Part shown: in pieces, positions 35,049-46,552 of the stretch
Position numbering within the stretch: position 1 is the first letter of the stretch
Layout: every line of letters begins with the position of its first letter
Assembly: GCA_019775845.1 (NCBI GenBank)
Contig: JADQAV010000018.1
Span: 1,061,044 to 1,125,043 of the forward strand
Reading direction: 5' to 3'
DNA length: 64,000 nucleotides
DNA from: Myrmaecium sp. VS I D KN 1
Lineage: Eukaryota; Ascomycota; Dothideomycetes; Valsariales; Valsariaceae
The notes under the pieces: generated by a model
Seen by the model: only the letters and a program-made list of their open reading frames with translations
Told to the model about the DNA's origin: nothing
The model's database searches: none
Position numbers and translations under genes: made by a program

Positions 35049-35701
35049 GGCGATGGTGGTGCTTGGGTGTGGTAGGTAGTAGTGGTGGAGTGAACGAGCG
35101 TCGCCGGTTGACGGACGGGCTGACAAGAGAAGGACGGACGATACGGCGAACCGGGTCAGGCAGCGAAGGGGCCTCGTATGCTTTATGCTTGGGACGTACG
35201 GGAGGCGACAGACGGAAGGCAGGGAAAGCGTTGAAGTTGTACCGTACCGTACGTACCCCGGGTAACTGTAGGTAGAGAGAGTGTGTCGGTTGGAATGTGG
35301 AGAGAGAGGGAGAGGGTCCGCCTTGTGGAGCAACAATCCCAAGGGTCTAGAACGCTAACCGGCAGCCTTGCGCATTCAGGCAGCAACTTGCCTTGCCGAT
35401 CGGAACCCGTTCAAGATCTCCGGATTCACATCAGTCAACGTGAAGATGGTTACTAACGTCAACATCGACAAGGTCTGCAACGACAGATACTCAGAACAAC
35501 CTCATCTCATGGCTAAACTAACCGTCACCATGCTTCCGATGCAAAAACACTGTAAATGTTCCCCGCTGATACGCCCGAGCCAGCCATGAAGATATTCCGC
35601 TAAGGTACATGCCAAACACAACCGGGAATCAAACAACACACACAGCACAGCACTTTCATCTTCCACCAACTCCTTCCCCCATGGCCGCCAAACACCATCT
35701 C
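35049..35701. other. Intergenic
   Basis: 653 bp. It holds a GTACCGTACCGTACGTACC-like palindromic patch near 35,237-35,260, upstream of the F-box-like gene. No gene. Confidence 0.5.
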
Positions 35702-38473
35702 TCAGCCATACGTCACGCTCAAAAACCAAAGCGCAACCACCCCAAGCACCACCCGACCCCTCGCACCCCGCCACCACTTCCTCCGTCCCACATTCCCCTT
35801 GACCCGTCCCTCCTCCAGCAAACCAGCCGAAGACGAAGACGAAGACGCAGACACACTCCCATTCATCCCCCGACGATGCTTCGGCAACCCATCCTCACCC
35901 CATCCGCTCAAGCTGCTCCCCCTGCTCCCCCGGACCGCTGCTCCGCCTTCACATCCCACAACCGCATCCGCAACCACCTCGCCCACCTCCCGGCACGCCG
36001 TCGCAACCCGGGCGGCGACCCAGAAAAACAGCGCGCCCAAGAGCAGCAAATCCTTCCAGCGCCCACCCAGCACCGTACCTGTCGGCCCCTCAGCGAAGAA
36101 GCCCGTGCTCAGGAGCGCCCGGCCGTCGCCCGCGAGCAGGAGGTGCTGGCTCAGCAGCCAGCACGGCAGCGACACGCGGCCGAGGCTGGCGAGGAGGCGG
36201 GAGTGGTGCGCGCGCAGCGACGGGGTCGCCTGGCGGAGCGCCGCGTAGCTCAGCACCGGCAGCCAGCCGATGAGCGGGTGCCACCAGTCGTAGTCGGCGT
36301 TGTTGGGCGAGCGGGACGTGAGCGCGTAGTACACCGGCGGGACGATGGCGGCGAAGGAGATCGCCAGGACGCGGAGGAGCGGGAAGGTGTCCCGGACGAA
36401 GTTGACGAAGGGGTCGTTGCTCGTGGGCCGAGGTGATGCGCTTAGGATGCGGGAGAGGTGGATGTAGAGGATGGCGACGAGCATGCCGATCGGCACCGTC
36501 CACGGATCCATTGAGACCTGAAATCGGAACGGTCCAGTCGACCAGCCGGCGTTGCAGAAGGTGTTGACGACAGCGAAGAGCGCGTCCAGGATGAAGTCGA
36601 CGCGGAAGAACACCCATACTGTAATAGCAGCGACAGCAATCTTTCCGAGCACAAATAGGAGCTTCTCATTCCACCGCTGTCCTGCCTTCAGCATGATGTA
36701 GATCACCAGGAACCAAAGGCTTGCGAGCGGCGCAAAGTAGTAGTTCAGGTAACTGCTCCGCATGAGATACGAGAGCATGATCGGCAGCAGGTTCCACCTC
36801 ACGAGCACGGAGACGACGCGGCGGAAGGAGTAGTCGTTCGTCTGATAGAAGTACATGGTGTGTCCGAAGCCGGTGAGGAAGAGATAGGAGGAGATGCAGA
36901 TCCGGACGAGCTCGTAGAGCCGGAGGACGCCAGCAGCGGACGTGTAGTTGTAGATGAGGATGACAGCCTGCATCCAGCCCTTCCATTCATCCGTGATGTC
37001 ACGCGAGAGGAAGTCGACAGGCTGCGGAGCGTATAAGCCGTCCGTGGCCTTTTCTTTCAGAGCAGCAGGCGATCCAGACCGACGCACGAACAGAAGACCG
37101 GCTATAGCGGCCAAGGCGCTCAACGCTTCGAAGTCCGGCTCCGAATAGTGCTTGTTGACCTTGTTGAAGAAGTTCGTCCGGTCGGCGAAGTGGCAGTAGC
37201 AGGCCGCCAGCGCAACGACGAGCAGAGACCGTGTGCTTGCTTGCCCGGACTTTAGACACCAGATGGGCAAGACGACCACAGCACCGACGAGCCCCAGTAG
37301 CTGAACCCAGCTCAGCGGCGAGTAGTTGGCACAGCACGTGCGGTCGTACGGATATCCTCCTTGCTCTGCGGCTTTGGCGTTGCAGGCAAAGTTGAGGAAG
37401 ACGTTGATCCGGCTATGCAGGACCGGGAACAGGACGTGGAAGCCGCTCTCCCCGTACGCCAGCTTCTCCCCCTCCGTCATCTCCTCGAAGCTCCACAGCA
37501 CGTTGACGGCTTTCTCCTTCGCGACCTTCTCCAGGTGCTCGTTCATCTGGTCGATCGCGGCTGGGTCGATCGTCCGCAGCCGGGACGGCGTCAACTTCTC
37601 CATCAGCGGCTGCTGCACCGGCGCGATCACTACCTCCTTTCCCGGATCCCCCACCAGCTCCACGAACCGTTCCACATTCGCCGCAAACTCCTCCACCGCT
37701 TTCCGTCCCAGATGTCTCGCGTGCATCAGGCCTCCTCCCACCAACATCAACGCCGTATCCTCCTCCTCCTCATTCTCCTTCTCCTCCTTTTCCTCCCCCG
37801 CCCCCGCCCCTTCCCCTCCATTCCTCGTCCCCACCCGCGCCGCCTCCTCCCGCAACCGCGTCCCATTCAGAAAAGGCTCCCACCAGAACTCCAGCCGCAC
37901 ACCCGCATGCTCATACACCAAATCAGCCTCATCGCCGAACCGCATGCTCTCGCTCCGCTGCCGGTCCGCATCCACGCGGTAGACCTTCTGGGCCGCCGCC
38001 CAGAACAGCTGCCGCACCGTCGAGTCGCCCGCGAAGACGACCCGCCGGCCCGGCGCCCCCGTGCACGCCCGCACGATCTCCGCCCCCGTGTACTCCTTCA
38101 GCGCGCACCCGGCTGGTTGCCACTGTTGGTAGCGCGCGTTGAAGTCGTCTGAGCCTGGGTCGCCGAGCCATCGCCCGCCGCTGGTGGTGAGGACGGCGCA
38201 TTTGGAGGGATCGTCTGCGTCTGCGGGAGGTTAGATTATAGAAGATGGGAAAGGTCGCTGCTAAGATTTCGCCTTTTGTTTTCTTGTTCGGTATGTTTTG
38301 GGTGGACGGACGGAAATATATATACAAGGCTTTCGGAGCTAGCTCCGAATGTCGACAACTGGAATGAAATGGAACTCACCGAGCCAAAGATGCCGGTATG
38401 AAACCGCCACGATCAGGCACGCGCACAGAATGTAGAAAGCGCGGTGCACGCTGTCGGCTGAGAAGATCGCCAT
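35702..38473 (-). CDS. Cas1-type O-acetyltransferase, multipass membrane protein (870 aa)
   Basis: Exons 38473-38380 and 38220-35702 give 870 residues. The N-terminus has a signal anchor (FYILCACLIVAVSY, 13-26), then a luminal esterase-like domain with the GDS motif RRVVFAGDSTVRQLFW (about 90-105). A 10-12 span membrane part (from about 260) has the Cas1p acyltransferase signature (WHPLIGWLPVLSYAALR; PCWLLSQHLLL) and ends in WFLSVTYG. The family O-acetylates glycans in the Golgi: capsule glucuronoxylomannan in Cryptococcus and sialic acid in animals. Here the target is probably a cell-wall or glycoprotein sugar. The expected His after the Ser is in ESGFHVLFP, where the usual Asp two or three places before the His is not evident. 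Confidence 0.93.
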
Positions 38474-40109
38474 CGTGGTGTTGGTGGTGGTGGTGGTGAT
38501 ATAGTGATGCTCGTGCGGTGACGGTGGTGATCGCGTTCAAAAGGTCGCCGCGACTTCCCCAAAAAGAACTCCTCTCTTATTCACGCCCCTTCTTCTCCCT
38601 CTTCACTTCCCGAAGCTCCGAAAGAAACCACTGCACAGCGAAACCGATTCTTTCCCCCTTCCCCTTTTCCCGGACTTTGCGGAAGACAACTGGTAGCGTC
38701 CCTGTGTATAGCGAGCCTTGGTCGATCGATTTGGAAGATCGGATGGTTTGGCCCACCCGCTAGTAGTACATATACCAGTCGTGCCAACACCTGAGGTAAC
38801 CCGCGCGTACCTCACTTTCTTTCCCCTTTTTCTCCCGAAAACGTCGTCGCGCGCGGCGGGGGCGCGGTACACTGTTCAAAGCAGGCTAAACGGACGGGGA
38901 GCGAAGGCGCTGGGCATGGGCGCAGCAGCTGCCAAGGGGGTGCTTTCGAAGAGGTAAGTCGGAAGCTAGTGCTCCAACAACATCCAACACAGACAAGAAG
39001 CAGGGAAAGAAGAAGTAAGAAAGTAGCAGTGTGCGTGAAAGGGGAAGAGAAGAAGGGAGAGAAAGAGGGAAGGAATGCAAGGGAAGGATCAAGTATCAAG
39101 GATCAAGGATCAAGGGCCAAGGCTCAAGGGTGAAGAATACGCGGAGGAGGAGGAGCAATTGGCAGTAGGCAATTGGCGGCGGCACGGCGACGAGGGGTGA
39201 GAGGAAAAAGCATGGAGCATGTTCCAGTCCAAGCAGAGCAGAGGAAAAGCAGCCAAGCCATCCTCCTCATGCCCAGCATTTTTCTTCCGTTCTATTACTT
39301 TGTCAACATTGGACTTGACTGGACTTTTTACGCTTCGCATCCGTGACGATCCGGTTCTACCTAATCCCCATTGATTGAAGAAGGCCGGGGAACGAAGAAC
39401 CTAGGGTCCGGGGGATGAGATCCGACGGAACGGACGGAACAAAACCGCAGGACCGAGGATAGGAAGCGTCGGAAAGGTATTCACTACCTATTGTACCTAT
39501 TTACGGAGTAATCTAGGGGCATTTCAACGATTATATATATACAATTGGAGAGAAACAAAATAAAAAAGCATGCGCGATGATTGGACGGATGGAGATGACC
39601 CTTCAGGGTCTCCCTCCGGAGCCTTCCGGAGGAGTGAGGGGGAGGGAGCTAAAAAAAGATGCCTTAAGGAACCCAACAGCCCCAACCTATCCTAAGGTTG
39701 CTCGCACCGACTCTTCAGAACTCGTAGCAGGACGTTCGCCATTATGCCAAAAACATAGGAAATATGCGATGTGAAGGAGATTATAACGTCCGTGTGCATG
39801 TAGCATACCAAGAGAAAGAGAGTGATATATACATATATGTACATATAAAGATCGGATATAAGGTTATCCGTAGGAGGAAGATCTCAAAATCCCATTCAGC
39901 CCACCTCCCCGCACCTGTCAACGGACGATAGGAAATAAGCGTCCATTTAAGCTTATACACCCATGAAAACCCGGGAGATCGCGCTGCCCTGGATGCAAAA
40001 CGGTATAGATCGATCTTACTCTTATTCATACATCAAAGCTTCATACTCAATCACGCAGCATCTCTGGTAGTCACCACCACCCACCAGGTCCATCATTGTT
40101 ATTTCATCC
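38474..40109. other. Intergenic with tandem repeat
   Basis: 1.64 kb: promoter of the Cas1-type gene and 3' flank of the deubiquitinase gene. It holds (GGT)n near the Cas1 start (38,476-38,499) and an imperfect GGATCAAG tandem at 39086-39129. Frames are short and not gene-like. Confidence 0.6.
39086..39129. repeat. Imperfect GGATCAAG tandem repeat
   Basis: Four to five imperfect 7-9 bp units (GGATCAAG, TATCAAG, GGATCAAG, GGATCAAG, then decayed GGCCAAGG and GCTCAAGG). No known element. Confidence 0.7.
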
Positions 40110-41578
40110 CTACAAATCCATCTCATCCACCGCCTGCCCCTTCTTCCCCCGCTCCTCCAACCGCTGCCGCGTCTTCGCCTCCGCCTCCTCGACCCACCGC
40201 GCATACGCCTCCGGGCCCTCCTTCAGCTTCTGCCGCACGACCCCCTTCAGCAGCTCGCCCACGAAGCCCACGAAGTTGTGCCGCCGCAGCGCGTTCTCCC
40301 ACTGCCACGCCGTCCGCTTGTGCTCCTCCCGCTGCAGCGCCTCCACGTCGCCAAACTCGCGCGCCTTGATCCGCAGGTCCCGCACCATCGCCAGCAGGTT
40401 GAACCGGATCTCGTGCGCCGGGTAGCGCTCGATCCGCCGCTGGAGCACCGGGATCACCTTGTCCGGGAATTCCTCGAACGAGCACGCCCCGTGCGAGATG
40501 GGCGCCGGCTGCAGCCCGTCCAGCTCGTATAGCTTGCCGTTGATCGGCGTGTAGGCGATGAAATGGTAGACGTCATCGTCCTCGGTGGCGGTGCGCTGTG
40601 TCTCGTCCACGAACGGGGAGGACCGGGCGAAGGAGTTGTGGACATCGCGGATCAGATCGCTGTTGGATAAGGCGTCGCCACGAAGCTGTTTCATCCACCG
40701 TTAGCTTGTTGCCCGCAGAAAAAAAAAAATATCCGGTGATACAGCGCGAGACATACGTCCGAGGGAAAGGCGGCGGTAAATTCCTTGAACTCCCTCAGCT
40801 TGGGGCCAATGTCCACCTCACCGTCCTTGTTCAGCAGCACCGACAGCAGCGCTTGTGTACCGCAGGCATTCTGGATGGTTTGTGCGGCGAAGAACATGTT
40901 CTCCGCCGCCTCGAAGTCGAACGAGCCGTCCTTCGGCGTGTCCGACGGCTTTTCGCCGGTGGGGTATTTGAAGAGAAAGATGACGCCGTACACTGGGCTG
41001 TGAATTTAGTCAGCCAGTGCGCCGCGAACATTGCCATGCTCCGCCAGGTCGACAAGACGTCCTACCGAACGCCCTGACGATGCGGTATATACCGTGTGGT
41101 GTTCGACTCTGTGCTCCCTCCACCGCCACAAGCCACCTCAAGGAGGGCGAGGAGAAGCAAGCATACCTCAAGTCCCTCAGCATATCCGCATCCAGCGAGA
41201 TGAGCTCCTCAAACTGCACATCTTTGGCGCCAAGGTTCTGGAGCAGGTAGGTGAAGACGCCCTAGAGAACATGGAAAAGGGAACGCAGCGCCGTCAGCTA
41301 CTCCGTCTGTAAGTGGATATGGATGCGGATGGGTATTTCGGTGAAACGCGTGCGTGGAATGGGAAGGGGATTGTGTGACGGCAGCTATCGACGGCGCTGC
41401 ATGGCCTGTGAGCGGGAGCTGAAGCGCCGCGCCGCCATGAAGAACGCTCCAGTATACGGCCGACGCCAGCGTGCAGCTTGGGAGGTATGGGGGCGTGAAA
41501 TCGTGATGAGAGGGACTTGTTGTGTGGTGATGGCGCACAAACCGCGTCTGATTCAATGGTGTTCCACCCCCCGGACAT
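40110..41578 (-). CDS. Ubiquitin C-terminal hydrolase, Uch37/UCHL5 type (315 aa)
   Basis: Exons 41578-41543 (36 nt), 41261-41167, 40997-40757 and 40685-40110 give 315 residues. The enzyme is a cysteine deubiquitinase of peptidase family C12. The N-terminus [22 protein letters not shown] is typical. The catalytic set is intact: Gln83, Cys89 ([14 protein letters not shown]), His165 (DVYHFIAY) and Asp180 (YELDGLQ). The C-terminal extension, with [15 protein letters not shown] and the charged helix after it, matches the UCHL5 tail that binds the proteasome subunit Rpn13. It therefore probably trims ubiquitin chains at the proteasome or acts with chromatin complexes. The first intron is 281 nt. 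Confidence 0.95.
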
Positions 41579-43311
41579 GGTGTCGCCCGGTCGTTCTTTT
41601 TACCTCGGAAACAGGGACCTGTGCGAGGCTGGATGCGTGGTCGTCGTGTACGGCGTTGTGGTGAAGGCCTGGTGCTGTGCCTGGCTAGGATCGATACAGT
41701 ATGAAGCAGTGTAGGTCGTGAGTCTGCCTTGTCGCGTCTGTCGGTGATGCAAGTCGTCCGGTAGACCTTGGCGCTAGAAAGTTGCACCTCACGCCTCAAG
41801 CTCCGTCATTCCCCACAGCGGGCCCTCGGAGTTCCGCGCCGGAGAAAGTCGTTCCAGGTTAGCACTGGTTAGGTAGGTGGGTCCACAGGTTCACAGGTTG
41901 CTCTTGGGGCCACCCCCGGCCGTACCTCCGGGAGCCTGATCTGCCGCTCCGAATTACCTAATCGCCCACCTCAGGCCGGAGCTTCACCCCCTAAACTCAA
42001 GGCCGCCCCGCAAGGCCAGGCTTCCATATGGTGTCTCGCTCCTAAGGTAGCACTGGTAACCAGAGAGCACCTATGGATGGCTGAACAGTAAGCCTGCCCT
42101 CCAAATGCCGAGTAATAGCGCAGCTTTGGCCGTGTGCTGAGCACCTCAGAAAGCAGAGTCGTCAGATCACCTCATCCGTTGAGTGAGTAGCGGAGGTGGT
42201 GGATGGAGGCAGCAGTCCTGGCGTTTCGAATCTTCTCAACATTTCGCTGTATCTCGCCTCATATGTCTAGTGCTTTCTGACTCGAATGAATTCTCTTCTA
42301 TGCTCCATCATGCATCTCGTCCTTGCTATTAACAGGCTCATAATATTACAGGGATGGGTATGGTTCACTGTTCGCGATACTAACGCCTCGCTGATGTCGT
42401 TCCTTTTCCTTTCAATCAATTCTCCCTTCTGCGCACCCTAAATCTCTCCCATTCGAGCATGTCATCGCCACCGTCCTCGGGCGTGGTTTCCCGAGCCTTT
42501 CAAGACCGACGAGGCCTCCACAAGTGTCCCAGTCCGTATATTCCCCTTGCCGAGATTATCCGAGGTCCAGTTGCATCTCCAACAAGTACTGCGTTGGCAG
42601 GAGCGACGGTTAACGTCCTGCTCGCTTATACCAATGGTAGAATCAAATCTGCGGCTGGGCCAATCCAAAGCTGGTAATCCTCTCTAGCAAGACGTGCACG
42701 AAATAATGCTAGCCACCAGCTGTGCCAACGGGCTGTAGATTATTCCCGCACTCAGCATTGCCCCTGCCAAGTGTAAAGTGTAGGCGTGTATAAGAACTGG
42801 AGGCTGAGGATCGAACGACGTTCACACGGCCGAGAGAAGATACCGAACAATGGATCTTGCCGTTGAGGGCTGGCTAACAAGCCTCGGTCGTACGAGAAGG
42901 GCGAGTGTGAGGACAGCCAGAACGCACGGTGGAGAGGCCAAGGTCCGATAACCCGAAATCCTCGGCTCGTTTAATCTGCATCCTTTTGCTGCTCCTCCGA
43001 TTTGTATCACGTATATGGTGTAAAGTGGGATAGCGTCGGGTTGCATTGCCTTCAATAGATGGTGGAGGTTCTCGTCGAGCAACGTGTGTAACTCTTCGGT
43101 ACGTATGAGATGGATTGTCGGCATTATGCTCGCAACAGACGCGCTGCTGCAAGACGATCGGCCCGGTTCAACTGCTGGTGGATCGGCCTTTGCCTTTCGA
43201 GGTAGGATCGGACGGATCGTATGGCGGGTGTCCTCGGTGTTGCTGGGCTTGCGACTGCTCCCTGAAACACAGAATTTTGGTTCAGCCTCTCGTCTAATGT
43301 GAAAGTCGCTC
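41579..43311. other. Intergenic, weak candidates only
   Basis: 1.73 kb: promoter of the deubiquitinase gene and 3' flank of the Upc2-like gene. One short candidate ORF lies at 42459-42677. The minus-strand frame 42822-43373 overlaps the end of the Upc2-like gene in another frame and is not gene-like. Confidence 0.5.
42459..42677 (+). CDS. Candidate short ORF, hypothetical (72 aa)
   Basis: An ATG in a fungal-like, CT-rich leader opens a frame starting MSSPPSSGVVSRAFQDRRG, with CPSPYIPLAEIIRG after it. The first 45 residues look protein-like; the rest may be intron read through. No TATA box or homology was recognised. It may be a short gene, a first exon, or chance. Confidence 0.2.
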   Translation: MSSPPSSGVVSRAFQDRRGLHKCPSPYIPLAEIIRGPVASPTSTALAGATVNVLLAYTNGRIKSAAGPIQSW

Positions 43312-45232
43312 TCACGTCCAGATTGCGGGAGGAGATGCCACGAACCCTCCAGGATAGCCGAATGGCATGCCAAAGCCCATCGTACTTTCCTCCTGCATGT
43401 ATGGCATTGACGTTGTTGGCGGAGGCGAAGTCAACGTTGAGGTATATTCGTCACCGGCGTATTGTGCCATAGTTCGTGGAACCTCCAAGTACGGCGAGGA
43501 CTGGTCACCGGCCATCGGACTTGCGGCGAATACCAGAGGTGAGGGTGCAAAAGCCGGACTGAGCCCTCCACCATAGCTGTACTGTGTGATTGTACTGTCG
43601 AAATCCAGATTGAATCTGTCGATGTTGTAGGGGCTCTGCTGGAATGCCTCAAGCTCCTCTGGTTGTCGTCTTGACCAATCTTTCCGACTTCGGTAGGACG
43701 TCGCCATCTCCTGAGGAAAGTCCATCAACGCGAGAGCCGCCTGAACCGTTGGGTTGTACTGTTGAGTCGTCCGGAAGGTGTTGATGATACGTATTATCTC
43801 CTCTAGAGGAGGCAACGAAAGGTTTGCGCAGAATGCTGCACCAACGTCGGGGAACATAGGCTCGAGCGCCAAAGCTGCAGCGTAGAAATACGCCAAAATC
43901 AAGAGGACGATGATGTCACCCTTTCTGGCTGCCAGAAGGGAGATGGGTACCCAGAATAGCCATTTTCGTAGAGCGTACAGCTGGCTGAATTGCTCCTCGG
44001 GCGTCTGGGGTGGATTCGAGGCTCTCAAGCGTTCGAGGTAGCCCATCAACTGGTCGATCCACTTGCTTTCTTGCTCATGATGGACGAGATAGGGTTGCAG
44101 ACGCTGCAACGGAGCGAGTATCGTCTGGATGGCTGGAAGTTGATCGAAGGGACCATTTGAAGGAATCGAGGCTCCCGTCGCTGTGATTGGGATGTTCGCT
44201 ATGCTACTCTGCTCCGCCAGATAATCGGCGAACAACGATTCGTGCCTGTAAGATTGCATCGCGCCGATGACCTGTTTCATGTTCAGAATTGCCGGATCAG
44301 GTTCTATGCAGCGAAACGCTTACTTGTTTGGTGCTGATCACCAAGGAGGACCATCCTCGCCTTGTGGATTCATTAAAAGTCTCAGTGGGACGGACAAACT
44401 AAGTGACCCATCAGGAACCTAAACTCACCAGTCCGTCGCTTGCCATGCAAGCAGAAGTGAGGAAGCCAAGACCGCATCGAAGTTGGCCTTCGAGAAGTTC
44501 CCGAGGGATTCGTGAAGTCCTTTCAACGCAACGCTTCCATGATAGAATGCCAGATTTCTTGTCTCCGAAGACTGCGAAATCCAGGCAAGGTGAGACGCGG
44601 AAAATGCGAGGATCGAGTGCATCACAAACGGATGCAATGCTGCTATGCTCAAAAACCTGTGTACGTTAGTAGGGGCCAGAAACAGCCGAATACGAGCCGT
44701 AGCCCGCTGCACGGTCGCAAGATTCAAAAGGGCTCACTTGGGCATGTGTTCTGACCAAACTGTGAGTTTGGACGTCTGGCTTCGGAACATCTCATTCGAA
44801 ATGGAGGAGAGATGATGTATCAGTCTCAGCTCCGTTTTCGAATATGCCTGCCATTGGGGCATAGGATACACTTGAAGGTCGGGGAAAGGGAACCCGCCCG
44901 TCTGCTTCCACAGCTCGACAGTTGCTTCAATTTCTGGTGTCCACAGAAGATTGGGCTGTTGCGGGAATTTGGGACTTTCCGGCACTGCAACAGCAGCAGG
45001 ATTGTCCATGTAGTCACAGCGTACTTGATGCTTCGTGCAATTGCGACTAAATGATGGTCAACATGAGACAGAAGAGAAGATCCGCGTGGGTTAAGGCCAG
45101 TGATGGGACGATTGCGACTGACCATTGGGGAAATGTCTCGTCACAGCGAATGTGCCTCTTCTTGCATGTCTTGCAACCTTTTCTCGACTTGGTGTGGCTC
45201 CGGCGTGATGGACCACCACCAGGACCAGCCAT
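43312..45232 (-). CDS. Zn(II)2Cys6 transcription factor, Upc2-like (547 aa)
   Basis: Exons 45232-45123, 45046-44738, 44656-44429, 44360-44324 (37 nt) and 44271-43312 give 547 residues. The zinc cluster near the N-terminus (RRSHTKSRKGCKTCKKRHI, then RCDETFPQCRNCTKHQVRCDY) has spacing CX2CX6CX6CX2CX6C and is split by the first intron. This compact N-terminal cluster followed by ELRLIHHLSSISNEM and HPFVMHSILAFSASHLAW is the layout of the Upc2/sterol-regulator-like family. The C-terminus is Pro/Ser/Gly-rich (residues 455-547) and may be an activation region. A sterol role is not shown. Intron 3 has an AAG acceptor, and its exon junction restores DWRGWSSLVISTKQ. Confidence 0.91.
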
Positions 45233-46532
45233 CTTTTCTGCTCTCTTTGTTTGCCAGGAAGTTCCAAAAGGTCAACAAACTCGAACACAGAAAGTCCGAT
45301 TGTTGTTAGGTCTTGGTGTTTCGAGGCGGTGGCTACCAGGGAGTGGAAATAAAAGTGTGGTGTTCGGGGAGCTTGTCTAGATTCTGTGCAGATCGATGAA
45401 AGCGGAAGTGGGTGACTTTTAGTGACCTTCCGAGCGGGTAGGGAAGCTTAGTCAAATGGCTATGGAATTTTAGTGGGAGGGAGGTGAGGCAGTAGTACCG
45501 ACGATTTAATAATGGGCCCTCCTGCCAGTGCCGGAATATAGGGCTGATATTCTGATATGGAGCAGCGTAAAGAGCCCTCCGGAAGCTCAGGTATACAACA
45601 CGGCCTTGAAAGCTCGAGTACACGGGATGATCGAAAGGGGAAGTGATATGGCGGTGTCCCCTGCAGAGTATGCACATCTACAAGCGAGGCTGTGACTGGT
45701 TTAAGGCTTGTCACAGGTCTCGGGCGCGACCGACGCTGTCGTTTCTTCCTTTCAAAATGTTGAGTGACTTGCGAAAGAAAGTGGCAGGCCAAGAGGGCGA
45801 ATCTGCAACATGACCATGGAGTATCCAGGAATAGCAGCAGGCCAGGCTGGATGTGACTAGGCATTCCGTGCGTCTGCGGAGAGAAGGTTAGACGGGAGCT
45901 TCAGCGCTCTCGTATCATAGTATGACATAGTCCAAGCCGGGGCTCAGTGTAACTGGCACGCTGTGAGAGCGATCAAGCTCTTCCAGGCCCATGGCTCCAT
46001 GATTGCCTCCAACATGGCAAGTCAGTGCAGGGCTCCGGCGAACGGGACTTGGAAGCCCTGGTGCCGTCAATGGCGGCTGCCTCACCTCATGAGCCCGAGG
46101 CCGAGGTCATTTACGGTTAGAGCGAAGACGAGCAGGCTGTTTCTCGGGGCCGTAGCCGTGGCCGTGACCGTTGTCCCCTCAACATCACTGCAGCACAAGC
46201 AAATCGTAGAGTAGTAAAAGATGTGACTTCCGCTTCTTTCTTACCTCCGGCCGCCTTGAGGCGCCGTCACTTGTCGGCCCTTAGAGCTTGTCCTTAGCGA
46301 ATTCCTAGCGTGTGGACCCTCATTGGTATGCCGCACCGTTAGGCCTGCCCCTGGACCGTGGTAAGGTGGGCTTGCATGAAGCAGACCGCCCCGAATTCTC
46401 GTCTCGCTTGCGGTGTTCCGAAGAGGCGTGTGCCGGTCAAAACTCTGCTCCCGGGCTAGCAGTTAAGCATGGAGCAGCCGGAAAGCCTAGGAGAGGCAAG
46501 GGAAAGATCAGAGCTCATCATGCCGGGTACCA

Positions 46533-46552
46533 AGCCATGCCATGCCATGCCT
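46533..46552. repeat. (CATGC)n short tandem
   Basis: Three to four CATGC units, continuing as imperfect AATGC/GATGC to about 46,583. Confidence 0.8.

Noticed and set aside
42822-43373. 183-aa minus-strand frame
   Set aside because: Overlaps the end of the Upc2-like gene in another frame, composition is not protein-like, and no promoter signal was seen.
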